Shown here: positions 33,871-46,950 of the stretch, in pieces
Layout: each line of letters starts with the position of its first letter
How positions within the stretch are numbered: the first letter of the stretch is position 1
Source of the DNA: Dendrobium chrysotoxum
Taxonomy: Eukaryota; Streptophyta; Magnoliopsida; Asparagales; Orchidaceae
Length of the DNA: 64,000 nt
Reading direction: 5' to 3'
Assembly: GCA_019925795.1 (NCBI GenBank)
Contig: CM034315.1
Location: forward strand, 9,114,001 to 9,178,000
Notes under the pieces: generated by a model
The model's input: only the letters and a program-made list of their open reading frames with translations
What the model was told of the DNA's origin: nothing
Database searches by the model: none
Translations under genes and position numbers: made by a program

Positions 33871-34709
33871 TTTGGGAGGGATAAATTTTAGAATATCACA
33901 CTTCACAAGCAAATGTTCCAAAGGCTTACTAATTATTTAAAAAATAAATAATATTTAAGAAAATAACTTCATTCTAACTTATTTTGTTGATTAAAAAATC
34001 AATAATATTAATAAACTTAATATTCCCATTCATTTCTATTCCATCTAATCAAACAATTAAAGCGAAGAATTTCATTTTTAAAACATATTTTCTGATCAAA
34101 TGAACCCTGCCTTTCAATACTTTCACATGAACCCAAACTTCTGATCCAATTATTTTACTATCATAGAATTGCATGACAAAAAAAAAGGGGAAAGGCAAGA
34201 AAACTGCAAGCCATATAGAGGCCTTCATGAAGGACTTCAACTACTAAGACATCACATCATAGAATAATTTATCAACGAGTTTTTGTTCAAGTGATTGAAA
34301 ATGGCAAAGAGGATACCCAGTTTTCCTCCACAATTTTATGTAAACTGCAAATCTTATGGTCACAACCTCGATATCTTAAGCTATTGCTACAAACTATTCT
34401 GATTGTTAAAATAATCTCCAACAAGCTTTATAGCTTAAGGTAGTAGCATTCATGGAAGTTTGCAATTTAAGAAGAAACTAATATTTCCTGCATGAATATC
34501 TTTTCTATCAAACAATTACAAGAAATCTCAGCACCTTAACCATTCCAAGAGTTAAATCTTCTCAGCGTATAATGGCTGTTCCTGTGGAACAAAATGCCAG
34601 CATGACAACCAGTTGATGTTATGCTAGCAAGCAATATATTCCAAGGAGCACTGGGCTTGAAGCAGGGAATGGCCAAAGGTCAGGCCTGGAGTATCACCAT
34701 TAAGCTCAT
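33871..34709. other. Downstream flank and 3-prime UTR region of MCM6
   Basis: AT-rich DNA without a gene. The last few hundred bases before 34710 lie downstream of the MCM6 stop on the minus strand and probably include its 3-prime UTR; I could not place the polyadenylation site with confidence. Confidence 0.45.
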
Positions 34710-37700
34710 TCAATCAACAACGTAATTAGGAGCCACAGCTAGAATCCTGTTCTCACTAGAAGGTCTTCTTGCTTCACCAGCCTCTGTCGAGGCTGCAGCT
34801 GAACTTGATCCATCATCTATCACAATCAGATGGCCTTCCCTATTTATCAATCTCTGCATTCCAATAATTTTGAAAAATATTATAGGCTTGCTGAAGTCTT
34901 TATATATAGCTGCTACCTTGAAATAATCAATAATGATATATATAAGACTATACCTCAATGATGGCTTTGATGCATTTGACCTCTTCTCGCACTTCATCAG
35001 TAGAGCTGTACGCTCCTTGAACATTCTGCTGCTCCACATACCATACAATGAGATCTCCCTGCTTCATTCCAGCCAAACCACTTCCTGTAAATCAAAAAGT
35101 TTAAATTTATGTATTTGAAGCTTTGGGGCTTTCAGGTAGATAAAAAGGTTGCGACAGTTAAAGCAACCCAAATCTTAGTAACTAATTAGTATTTTGATGA
35201 GTTGAGCTTCTAAAAACAAAGAAATCTGATAGGCAACAGTCACCAAAACAAAAGACCTAAATACATCGATCAGAACATCTGTACATTCATGCATCAGTTA
35301 TAAATACATTAGATTGATGGTGCCATCATCTATAATGAACTATTATTACACAACCAAAACTTGATCCCTTTTTTCTCTGTAATGGATATAAAGAAAGTAT
35401 TTTGAATGGCAAGAGGTATTAATTTTCCAGCCAATTCCGTGATGGCGAGAGAAAACAATATTTGTGAGGCTGCTATATAAAGCAGCTGAATGGCATGGAA
35501 AAAAAGTTACTAAAATTTCCAATCAGAAATTTTCTTATTTTCTTACTACACTTCTCACCTTTCTTTATTTTCGCTAGATCACTAACAGTGACCAGTAGTA
35601 TAGCTGGAGGGGTTGATATGATTGGCAGCAATAGTTCTGATACTACTATTATTTATTAACGGGGTGATGAACACCCCCAAAACAATATCCAAATGATACA
35701 CATCAAATATTGCGCATTCATGTAAGGACTCATAAAAGGATAATCATACTCTTCTAAATGAGCTATTAACGCACATGATAGTATGGAGTTAATCTTATAT
35801 TTATGATTATATATTTTCTCTTGCATATATAAATATGAATCTCTATCTGGAATACAAAGCAATTTCACTTAATCTTAGCTTTTGAAGTTTGTCATGCGAG
35901 TTAAGACTAAATCACTTCAGCATGTTCCATGTTTATCGGGATGCTGTCTACCGAACACAGCATGTGACATCTTCAAGTGATTTGGTGCGCTTTTTATAAC
36001 ATTTAAGCTTTTCGGTTAAAATAGCTTTAACTACTTGTGTATCACACTTAACTTTGATCCCCTTTTTGTTAATACTCTCTAATAGTACATGTCTGTTGTA
36101 GAAGAAAATTGCAAGGCATAAGAATGACAAATGATTGTGATACTTTTTAATGAAAAGGAATTCAAGGAACTAAACATGTTAGGCCTGGTAGTATTCTGGA
36201 CCAGTTCTAAGCGCACATAGCAATTATTATGACATGTAGATGCCTTTTTCCTAAGATGAACAACATTTTTTTTGAATAAGTACTACTCATGCTGGAAAAC
36301 AAAAGACAGCTTATAAAGAAGACACTTTTAATATGAAAAAAACAAGCAAAATTAAAATCAAAAGTCCAATTCAACTTTTATTCTCCTTGAGTACTTAAAC
36401 TTCTCTTGTTATATATGCAAGTAAAAGCCTCTAAAAGAGGTTTGTTTTTACTTGCCATGTTCTGTTATATTGGGACATGAAACTGGGCTACTATGCATTG
36501 AATTTAGCTTTAAAATTAATTTGCATTTATCATAGTCCCACAAACCATACAAAAAGGTGCTACCGATCTTAAATTAGCTATATATGTTAATGTTTGGTAC
36601 CGTCTTGCATCACTGTCTCTTCATGCTGTCTTAAGCGCATGACCAAAGCTTGAGTAACTCTCTGAAAATGTTCTTCAGTTATTATCATTTTCTTCTTTTG
36701 ACGACTATCTGACCCTTGCTCAGCACCTATAGCATGTCATGCACAAAAAAGCTTAGCTTCGAAAACATCAGATTGAACTTACTGATTTCAACAGTTACCG
36801 CTATGTCCTGATGCTGGACCCTCATCTGCAGGCGCTTCTGCAGCATCTTGAGCAGTGTCCCTATTGACCTCAGCATCATCTTGGAAATCAGATAGATCAA
36901 TCTCACTCGATTCAACACTGCATGGTATGATTTGTAAACATTACTTTGGCAAATAGAAAAGCAGTAAAAGGGGGAAAAAATGGAGATGTCTTAAGCATTG
37001 CTGGCAAGTAAACTTCTCACTTTATAATAGATGTCTTAAGCAGCTTCACTGCCATTAGGACATGAGGTGGAAGAACCTGGTGCAACATCAACAAAGAAAA
37101 TTGTAAAGGAAACCTTGAAAAATGATAATTGAATTAAGATGCCTGACTTTTTGCTTAATCACAGGCATTTCTGCCGGTAAACTATATTAGTAGTTTGATC
37201 TATCAAACATTCATTGCTTATCTAGAAGTTATTTCACAATCACAATAGAGATACACGAACACAAACCGTTGTATCCAAGTGGCTTCTAGCGATGGCTTCT
37301 GACAACCTGATCAGGGCCTCAAGCTGCCGCACAGTCATCCTATAAGCAACCCTACTCCCAGGAGTGGCATCACCTCTGCGAAGAGCTACATATGATTCAA
37401 CCAGCACTTTTCTAGCTTCAGTGCTCAACTGCAACAAAAATGTCTGCATTAGGAAATAGACCACCTATTTATTTAAACCGAACGTACTCAAAAAAATATG
37501 CCAATGAATGAACCTGAGGTTTTAGTGACTTGGCATAAGCAAAATAACGTTTCAATTCTGCACTGGTGAAAGAAGGGGATAACGCTTCTTCATGCTTCTG
37601 ATGCACTCTCACAATATGATGAGCAATATGATAATCAGTGTTCTCGTCTGGTTCATCAATCATAACATACACTAGATCAAACCTTGAAAGAATAGCTGGA

Positions 37701-40700
37701 GGAAGAGCCACATTGTACTGTTCAAAAGGAGAATGCATAAACAGATCATTATTTTCTTTCTTTTACATATATCATATTCCATGTTAAACATTATAGCATG
37801 GCTATAGTAAAAAAGAAAATCCTCAGAAAGCTCCCATTGTTTTTCCAGTTGAATTTATAAAGTTCCTTGTTCACATTGCAGATGCTGACCTTTAGCGGCT
37901 TTGACTTGTCATAACGTCCACCAGTAGGATTTGCTGCAGCAAGAATGGATGTTCTAGCATTTAATGTAGCTTGTATGCCTGCTTTTGTAATGCTTATGGT
38001 TTGTTGTTCCATTGCTTCATGTATGGCAACCTGGTCCCTGATGTCCATTTTATCAAATTCGTCAATGCAGCATATTCCATTATCAGCGAGCATAAGAGCA
38101 CCAGCCTGCCAAAGCCATATGACAAATGGAATTAAATGCGGTTAAACTAAGACGGCATACAATTATAATAGGGAGGATGTGCTAATTCCAGGGATAAACA
38201 TCTATTGAACGAAGTGATGCATTTTGAAAATATTGGATATTGATCCAAGATTTAGGTAGTTTTCATGTGTACTTTCTTTAGTTTTTTTGAATGGCTTGTA
38301 TTGCTATTGGTGTAGTATTTTGAGTCTTTAAATAGGAGCTTTCAGTTGTAATAGAGTATGGTTAAGCAATAAGAATTTAAGTTTTGCTGCTCTCCCTCTC
38401 CCATTCCCTCTCTCCCTCCTCTCCCAAGAAGCTCATGAAGAAAGTGATTCTTCCTCGTTCAAGATCCTAACCGAAAATTTTCAATTCAAGGTAAGTTCTG
38501 CACCATAAGAATTGATTGAATTTTTTGTTGAAGTTGCTTAAACAGAATGTTATCCAAAAGCACTTGAGAGAGACATCTATTGAATGATCGATGCATTTTA
38601 AAAAGCTTTCAATTCAAGAAAAGAACTGAGCTATAAGATTGGATTGAAAAAATTGGTGCAGTTGCTTAAAAAGACTGCTATCTAAAAGCTCCAAAAGGGA
38701 TGGCCATTTCAAAGATAACGAAGGAAGAAAAAGCTCCATGTATGGTGGGCAAGTTATGGTTTAAGGAACCATTAAAGGCTAGACAAGTTCAATCCAACAA
38801 ATGGATAAACAAATAAAATAGTTTTGGCAATATGTTATGATCGAGTCTTGAAGGAAGAGTTTTGTTAGGCATCATTACCTCAATACAAAACTCGCCAGTT
38901 TCTGGCTCCTTGGCAACAGTTGCTGTCAAACCTGCAGCAGATGAAGATTTTCCAGATGTATAAACTGATCGAGGAACCAGGCCAGCAGTGTACCTGCAGA
39001 TGAGTTGTCATTAAATAAAATAAAAGTAAGCCAAAAATTACACTTACACTCTCAAGAAAAGGCCATGATTCAACTGGCTTTAACAATTAATAATACACGG
39101 GTAATTCAGCAAAAAACAATAAGAATAAGAAATATAGCTTTTTGAAATGAAACACAAACTTCCATGCACAGATAATACACTATGACTAGCATTTTAATAG
39201 AGAAAATGGTAAAGGCTGATAGATTGAACTGACGGTCAAGTTTATATTACACTGTATCTAGAAAATAAAGTTAGACACAAATGGCACTTCAATATCACCG
39301 TAGTTGAATAGAATGGTTATATGGTGAATATCATATGAATGGAAAACACTACGCTTACTTAAGGAACTGAGACTTTGCACAGCTAGGATCTCCAACGATA
39401 CAGACATTGATGTCTCCCCTAAGATTGATCCCCTCATGGGTTAACTTGTGCACGCCACCAAGTAGCATAAGAAGAATGGCCCGTTTTATCTCCTGATGAC
39501 CAAAAACTGTTGGGCAAATGCTGTCAACTATTTTGTTAAAAAAATCAGGGGTATTTCGTATCCTCATAACTTCCTCTTCTTCTTCTTGCTGGCAAACAAC
39601 ACCAAAACACATCAGATAAAAGCAGCATATACGCCAGAAAGGCCAAAAATTAGAAACGAACAGCTTAAATACTTGGACAGAGGTATCATTTTTCATGTAA
39701 AGAATGCAAGTAGCCTTGGAAAAAAGCAAAATGTACTCTCTATGAGGATCTGTAATATCTGATTTTTGTGTTGATGGGAAAACTATTAATTTTATATTGT
39801 GATTTTTTCAGGTTGGTTCTATAATTATAAGAGTAACTTGTTTATGCTCAAGTATTTTAGCTGTAAATAGACCTAGTTGTAGAAGCCCTAGAATACTAAG
39901 TCAATTAAGGTGGATTTTTAGAGGAAGATAGAGAAAGACAAAAGAGCATGGGAAGATCCACATTGGAATTACTTTGTTAAAGATCCATCATCTTACCATG
40001 ATTATTCATATGACTTCTTGAGATAAAAGCTGTAACTTTGAACAGAACTTAGGTTTTGATGACTCATGAATCACTGGATTCCTTATGAGAAACAGAATAA
40101 TTTGGTAGTGATTGGTTTTCATAATAATCCTTATATAATAGTTAAGGATCGATACAATGAACTATGTATATTTACGATCCTATCACTAACAGCATGTGTC
40201 ATTAATGACATTTGCGATGATCATATAAGCATTGCATATGCATGCTAGTCTGCATGAGGATTAAGAAGTCGATATCACAACCTTATGATGGAAAAGTCAA
40301 TTACATTGTATGACTATATGTCATGTAGATAATGATCACTAGTGAGTGAAGAATCTATGAGAGAGTAACTCCATCTGTGTGTTTAGAATTGGTATATTTT
40401 CTATCCTACATTATACATGTTTGATATGACATCAAAAATCACATTGATTAGGCATGAATCTCAACGCTTATTTGCATTGAAAACTTATAAATTTTAAGTC
40501 AAGACTATCCAAACTCCAATTTCAACAAACTTATAATCAAACTGAACATTTCGACGAAACAAACCAAACAACATCAAAAGTGGTCCAATCCAAATCCGAA
40601 CGAACCCAAATCAAGCACTTGTCATTAGAAACTGCAGAACATTAATTGGATGATTAAATTATCAACTACTACATGCATATAGTTGAATTGAGTGTCTTGA

Positions 40701-43700
40701 TGGGACAAATTCAACTAGCCCAATATCACTTGATTCCAATATCATAAAGGCACCAAGTGCTGAAGAAATGGTCTATGCACAAAGGAATCAATGCAGGCCG
40801 TCTGGTAGAGTGTTTTGAATTTTAACTATATTTATAGGATGTGTCACTCTTAAAAATCTATAAATAGACTCACTCTCTACATAAAGGGGGACAAGGGCAT
40901 GGAGCTGGACTTGGGATTGACATTCAAGAGAACTCAGAGGCTCTCAAAATATCAAAGATCCACTAGAGCGCCACCATTGATCCACCTCTGACTGTCTCGT
41001 CAAACCATCACCCGATCGTCGCTGTCGGACAACCACCCAACAGCCTCCATCAGACCACCATCTAACCACCCCTGTAAGAACACCCAACCGCAATGTTGGA
41101 GGAGAGATAAGGAGTAAACACCACAATGAAACAAGCAAGAAAGTAAAAGCAACAGAAAGTAAAGGACACCAGAATTTAACGTAAAAAATCAAAAATTGGG
41201 GAAAAAAACCACAGAGCCACACCACACCAAGAAATTCACTATGAAAATTGAGAGAAATAAATACAAATCTCTCTTCTCTCACTCTCTCCTTGCTTATCTT
41301 CTCATATTCACCATTCTCACACTTGCCCTAATTGAAAATACAAGAGAAAGCCAAGTTATAACCCCAAAGGGACGCAACCCTTGAGAAAAACGAGAAAAAT
41401 AATTGTTTTGTCCGTCTCGCAGCGCTGCGGAGCCAGTTTGGGGCGCTGTGGCGCCCAGTCTATGCTTGACAATGCAACAACGCTCAAACACTCTACGCTG
41501 CAGTGCTCAGTCCCTGTCTTGACCGCTGGGACGCTCTGCTCTCTGTCGTTCAGCGCTGGGCGCTCAGGTATGCAACGTCGGGGTGCTCAACTACACAACG
41601 CCGGGCGTTGTGTTGAAAAAAATTTCGGGTGCAAATCACCTGAACCCAAGTTGGGGGTAAACCCCCTGCACCCCCAGTGAGCACGACGAAACTTGAGGTT
41701 TGAGGCAACTGAACAACCGGATTGATCAACACAATCAGATTCCAAACATAACACGCAATACTCTAAGCACCATCGCCCGACTACAATCGCCCGAACACCG
41801 TCGCCTATACTTTTTAATAGTGAATGGCACACCATGATAAAAGGTTCCTATAGAGTCAATGTATAACGCATGACGCATCACACATCATTTTAAACATAAC
41901 ATACAATATTAAATAAGTATAAATAAAAATATGTTATAATATGACATGCTATTAAATTGAAAGATAAATTATTATGATAATATAAACAACCAAAGTGATG
42001 CTTACCTCACTCACTCAAAATAATAGCCATTTTAAACAACCAAAAGTAACGACTATCAGTTGATTCGATGAATTAGGTGTAGAACGTTTTTGTGGGTGAT
42101 GAGGATTGCCTTGGATTTGACTAAGGGGCTTATGTTCATACATAGATATGGAGTTTCTTATAGATACATCCACAATCAACAAATTTTGTTGGTATCGCAA
42201 GGGAATGCTTGTCTTAGGAACATGGGCAATGTTTTTTTTCTTGCATGAGCATAGTGGAGGTTACAACTATAAGCCGATGAAGGCTCAAAATTGTCTCGAA
42301 GCTTAGCTAGATCATGATCCTAAGATTGTCGAAACCACTTAAGATCGCCTTCACAGGGGCTTGAATATACCATGTGATGGAGAGATTACGCAATCGCCAA
42401 AGCCAAGCCCAAATTTCCTTCTTGAGATCATCGAAGCTAAGCCTGGATCGTGTTCCCAATAACATTGAAGCCCACTTGGATAGCCTTCCAAATCCTGGAA
42501 CACATGCATGCGCGCAAAGTTGGTATCCAAGGCACTATTTATAACGCCATAGAATCTAATGAAAGAATTATATTTACTTAAACCTATAATTAGTTACCCC
42601 ATCTACAAATAATAACAACCAGAGATACTAGATCTCCCAAAATATAAAAACAGTGTAACCAACTTTCATTTCACCAAAATATAATTACAATAATTCAGAT
42701 CATAAAAGTCTATACATCAAATAATTAAATCCTGGATTATAAAATCATACCTTAAGAATTCAGATCCCAATACCCTACCTCTACACCTGATATATTCAGC
42801 AGGGCATTTATCTTTTCATGCAACATTAAAAGAACAAAGCAAGTTTAACTAGCTCAGTAAACTCATCATTCACCCCTCTTAGATATCAAAACTTAGTTTA
42901 TGTATATGTTAAAACAATTAATCAAAGAAAAATATAAAGGCTTTCAAAATACATAAAGCATAAGCAAAACAGGAATTTACTAGATTCAAGTATGTGCACC
43001 TGATCTCAGGGCCAACACTTCATTTTATAATCACGTAATCACTTTCACAGAAGTTTCCAGATGCCGACATGGCGCACAAAATACTCATTTTTAGATATTC
43101 ACTTACATTTCACTTTCACTTTCATTTCCCATCAGAATTCATATATAAATTCAGAGTTCACTAAAACAAAACTCAGAATATTTCTTAACCTTACTGCAGA
43201 AATATTAACATATAAAATGCTATTACTAGAATGCACATGTCTTGATGTCTATCTATATCTCCACTTTCCCTTATAACTCCCTTTAGGGGTGTAAGTAAGC
43301 TGAGCCGGCTCGAACTCAACTCTCTAGCTAGCTTACAAGTCGAGCTTATCAAGTTTAGAGTTCGAGTTCAAGCTTGTAATCGAGAATGAGCTTGTGTTTG
43401 AGCTCAGTCCGACTCAATTCGATGTAAGAAAACAATGTCAAACATGACACAAGTTTAATATGCTCATAACTTTATAATTATTTTCTTGATCATAATTGTA
43501 ATAGTTTTAATTGTTGTTTAATTAGATGAATATATCAAAGTAGCACAGCAAAAGCTAATGAGGTATTTTAATGACTTTGTGGTGATGCATTATGTTTTGA
43601 TAATTTTGTTATTGTATTTTAATAAATCATTGCATAAGCTATTGAGAATGCAAACCAAAAAGCTCCACTTAAGTGATTTACTTTGTAGTTCACAAATTCG

Positions 43701-46700
43701 AGTCTAACCTATTACCTTCTTTAACAAAATATTTACTAATTATTAGCATGGAATTCAATTGACAAACATACTCATGACAATCTAATTGATCTAAGAACCT
43801 AATACATATAGCACAAATTATGCCTCTAATAAATAAGGGTGCATTTATCTCAAAAAAAAAAAATAATAACAGTCACTTATAACAAGCTGCAATACTCAAA
43901 CCTACGCTCTCCTAGAATCCAAAGAGACAATGTCATATGGTATTAACTTGAAGTTCCTAAACAATGCAATTTTCAAGTAACCTAATTAACCTAGGTCACC
44001 ACAAAAATGTACAAATACTCATTGCAAGTAAATAGATTATACAATGATGCATAAAAATGTATAAAATTTGTTACTTATCGAATTAAACATAACCTAATTA
44101 ACCTAGGTCACCGCAAAAATATTTTGAATAGAATTACATTAATGTGGCATAAACTCTCTCTAATAATCTAATCCACCAATCTAATATAAATATATACATG
44201 CATGCAATATACATAAAAATAGAAACTTAGAATAAACCAAACTACAATTGCAAGTAACTTGAAAAAATAATGATGAGGAAGCAGAGAAAATTTAGTAGTT
44301 GCCTCTCAATTGAAGGGGAAGAAGATATTTTACTATCGATGATTCTTGACCAAGGAAAAAGAAGAAAATGAGGAGGTTTTCTACTATTTGCTTTTAGTCA
44401 AAGGAGATGAACATTGAGTATCTTAACAAATGTCACATGCAAGAGAACAAGGTGAAGAGAGAGGAGAGGGAAGAGGTTTTTAGTTGTTGACGGGGAGGAG
44501 AGAATAAGAGTGACAAGTGCGAGAGGGAGAAATCGTGGATGACCTAACCCATGACCCCTTCATAAATCGAGCAAAAAGAGCAGCAAAATAGTGTGATTTA
44601 AGATATTGGAGAGAGGTTCGATCCAATAAGGCTTGCGGGGCTAGGCAAGATTGCAACTGATTGAGTTTTCCATGTGAGGGGAGGGTCGCTGGTGTAGTTA
44701 CTTTTAAGTGCCTTGACCGGTTATGTCCAGGTTATAACATTAAACCTGCCTATAATTAATAAAATATTCATGATAAATTTCTATCCTTATAAAAAATGAG
44801 AGTGCAACATAATCTAAAGGCATGTTTATAAGAAGTGGAAAACCAAAGGTGTGAATATATTAATGAGATAACCATAAATAAATTTGTAAATGCAGCAAAT
44901 TTATAGATTAAAATGCCTTCATTCATTCCAACTCAAAGACAAGCTCAAGCTAGGCCCAAAACACATCAAACTATGGTCAAATAAAAGCTTATAGTGTTGT
45001 AACATCATGTGATAAGAGTACAACTAGAAATAGTTTCGTTTTTACAATCAGTGAAAAAAAGAACACCGCAGCTCCTTTTATTAGAACGTAAGACATGGTT
45101 CATGCTAGATAGTAATTTATGAAGATAGAAAATACCAATGGTAACACAATCATAAGGCTGTATAACAAGATGCTAACAGATTGTTGTATAATTTATAAGG
45201 AATTATACAAAGCAAGATGCTGTATGAAAAGGATATACCGTGAATTCCTGCCTGTCACCATCATCACCATCCATCCTTCTGTCCCTAATATCACTAGTGC
45301 CCCTGCCATCAGCCAACTATAACGATAACAACAAAAGTTAAGCCTTTCATAAAGATAAATATGCAGAGCAGAGAAACATTTTACAAACTTCAACACAAAC
45401 CTGCACTGAATTTGCAATAAAAGCAAGACGGTAGGAAAGATCTCTCACTCCCAGGCCTCTAAGACCTCTAACACCTTCATTACCACCAGAAGCATTTCTC
45501 CTCTGGGATGCTTCTCGCCTACACTCTGCTCTCTCACCTGGCGAAGTTAATGCCATGACATCTGGTATAGCAACAACACTGCCTGTGAAAACCACCCTGA
45601 ATTGCAGGACGTAAGGATTGATAGAAACAGTTAGCAAGTCAATTTGAATTCCCTACATAATATACAGTTAGTGAGCTTACGTGTCTCCAGCCCTTGCTTG
45701 CTCGACAATCTCATGTCGAAGAATGACATCCAGCGATCGAGGAAGAGAACCAGCAGGTATCTCTTTAGATGTCTCCTGCATCCTTACCCTTTGCCAGTCT
45801 GTAAACTTACTTTCTTGCCGAAGCAGTGCCCACTTAGTACGGTTTTGACAAGTCGCATTGATGCAAATTATGGGCTTCAAAACAGTTTAAAAAATGATGA
45901 GAAAACTCTCTCCACAAGCAACAGAAAATGCCAACACAAATTAAAAAAATATATCAAAATGCGCCGGACGGCCGGAGATGGTCTTCTCATAGCTTCTTGC
46001 TGTCCAATAAAAAAGACGCAATACGAAAGAAGGGGGGAGGGATCATAATTCTACCTCAGTGTATTTATACTGCTGCTCTACATTCTTGATGATACCTCCA
46101 CATTCCATGCACTTGAAAGTTCCTTGAAGGAGCTCGGGCCGGACTTCACTGGTTCGGGTAACTACGCCCATCACAGAAGTCAATTTTCCGATCTCTGAAG
46201 TAGTCAAATCTCTCAATCTGCAATGATAAAAGCAATTTGTCACAACAGAAGTAAAGGACGAAACTTCAAGTTCAATTACACAGGTCGAACTGAAGATAAA
46301 ACCTCTTTAACAGCGGGATGTTATAAAAAGCAACATTGATGTCCTTATTAGGGTTGTCATCAGAAATTATTGCAGCTCTATTCTCCCCTGATTTGTGCTC
46401 CATGACGAATCTCTTGCATGCATTCCTCAAATAGGGCTCAAATCTGCAAAACTTCCAGGAATAAGGTTCCTACCGGGTAAAAAAGTAAGATAAAAGAGAG
46501 AAGAGAGGGACCTGAGATATTCTTCAGAGATGGCCTTCTGGAGGATGTCATTGAAATGCATTACATGGGAGAAGTCCACATACATGGTGATCGATTCCTT
46601 GGACTTCATAGCCTCAATCTCCGAGTCGTAAAAGGGATCGACAGCATTCGGATCAAGTTTAAACCTTTCATAGAAATAGCAGCGGTTGAAATTGAGATCT

Positions 46701-46825
46701 GAGGAAAGAAAATAGAAAAGAAAAAAAGAAACTGAACATAGCAGATACTTCTTGAGGAACTCCAGAAAGATGTTCTCCACTCGAACAGCCTTCTCGTCGA
46801 CGAAGAAGCCACTGAAGCCGTCCAT
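34710..46825 (-). CDS. MCM6: DNA replication licensing factor MCM6 (17 exons)
   Basis: Subunit of the nuclear MCM2-7 replicative helicase. Exons in transcript order: 46749-46825, 46512-46664, 46303-46443, 46055-46217, 45681-45874, 45401-45596, 45239-45316, 39359-39588, 38879-38993, 37890-38105, 37514-37717, 37267-37428, 37021-37076, 36799-36917, 36601-36726, 34954-35084, 34710-34853. They sum to 2505 nt, 834 residues plus stop, close to other plant MCM6 proteins. All 16 introns are GT-AG and every junction keeps frame. Visible motifs: zinc finger C160-x2-C163-x18-C182-x4-C187; Walker A GDPSCAKS 400-407; Walker B CCIDEFDKM 461-469; arginine-finger SRFD with R533; C-terminal ENRILAVAPNYVVD, diagnostic of MCM6. 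The start MDGFSGFFVDEKA matches the family N-terminus. The gene looks intact. Intron 7 (39589-45238, 5.65 kb) is swollen by retroelement DNA; introns 15 (1.5 kb) and 9 (0.8 kb) are also long. Confidence 0.95.
38106..38878 (-). other. MCM6 intron 9 with repeat-like insert
   Basis: A 773-bp intron. Two similar blocks (CATCTATTGAACGAAGTGATG near 38199 and its relative near 38571) and a pyrimidine-rich CTCTCCCTC run near 38390-38425 look like a partial internal duplication or LTR remnant. There is no coding content besides the flanking exons. Confidence 0.45.
40422..41075 (+). mobile_element. Copia-type LTR fragment in MCM6 intron 7
   Basis: It starts TGATATGACATC, matching the start of the reverse complement of the solo LTR at 1374-2446, and follows it through the CTCCAATTTCAACAAACTTA block and a TATA box (TATAAATAGAC near 40859). 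It breaks off before the U5 part. It runs antisense to MCM6 and could carry an antisense promoter. Confidence 0.6.
41076..41840 (-). mobile_element. LTR-like segment, opposite orientation, in MCM6 intron 7
   Basis: It contains ACACCAGAATTTAACGT and GGGGAAAAAAACCACAGAGC, related to the U5/R motif of the solo LTR at 1374-2446 and in the same strand order as that LTR, so it is inverted relative to 40422-41075. A patch at 41400-41620 is rich in AGCGCTG/GCGCTC motifs. No target duplication was found. Confidence 0.45.
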
Positions 46826-46892
46826 CTCTCTGCTACTCTTTCCGGCACGGTCTTCGTCCTATCGCCGTGCTGCCCAATGAAGACTTCTCGGC

Positions 46893-46930
46893 TAGGGTTT
46901 TGGCGGGAAGAACGTCGGTTGGCGCCAAAA
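46893..46930 (-). promoter_or_regulatory. MCM6 promoter: two E2F-type sites and a telo-box
   Basis: Upstream of the MCM6 ATG, 46898-46909 reads TTTTGGCGGGAA and 46919-46930 reads TTGGCGCCAAAA; both fit the E2F consensus, and the second is palindromic. On the minus strand AAACCCTA (46893-46900), a telo-box, overlaps the first site. E2F sites of this kind drive S-phase expression of plant MCM genes. They lie about 70-105 bp upstream of the start codon, so they may flank or overlap the transcription start. Confidence 0.8.
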
Positions 46931-46950
46931 AAATGGGGCGGGTTACGTAT

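Larger units (their letters stand above)
39589..45238 (-). other. MCM6 intron 7, expanded by transposable-element DNA
   Basis: A 5650-bp intron joining a 78-nt exon (45239-45316) to the Walker A exon (39359-39588). It holds a plus-oriented copia LTR fragment (40422-41075) abutting a minus-oriented LTR-like segment (41076-41840), then AT-rich DNA (42540-44760) resembling an old Ty3-type LTR that ends near a GTTATAACATTAAACC boundary, with a GGGGTGTAAGTAAGCTGAGC hAT-like end at 43288. The splice sites on both sides are canonical, so the insertions are tolerated. Confidence 0.6.

Noticed and set aside
43288..43440. Possible hAT MITE starting GGGGTGTAAGTAAGCTGAGC
   Set aside because: Only one end was found and no target duplication; noted within the intron entry instead.
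46606..46848. Alternative MCM6 start with MPERVAERWTAS
   Set aside because: That frame is out of phase with the spliced MCM6; the ATG at 46825 gives the family N-terminus and fits exon 1.
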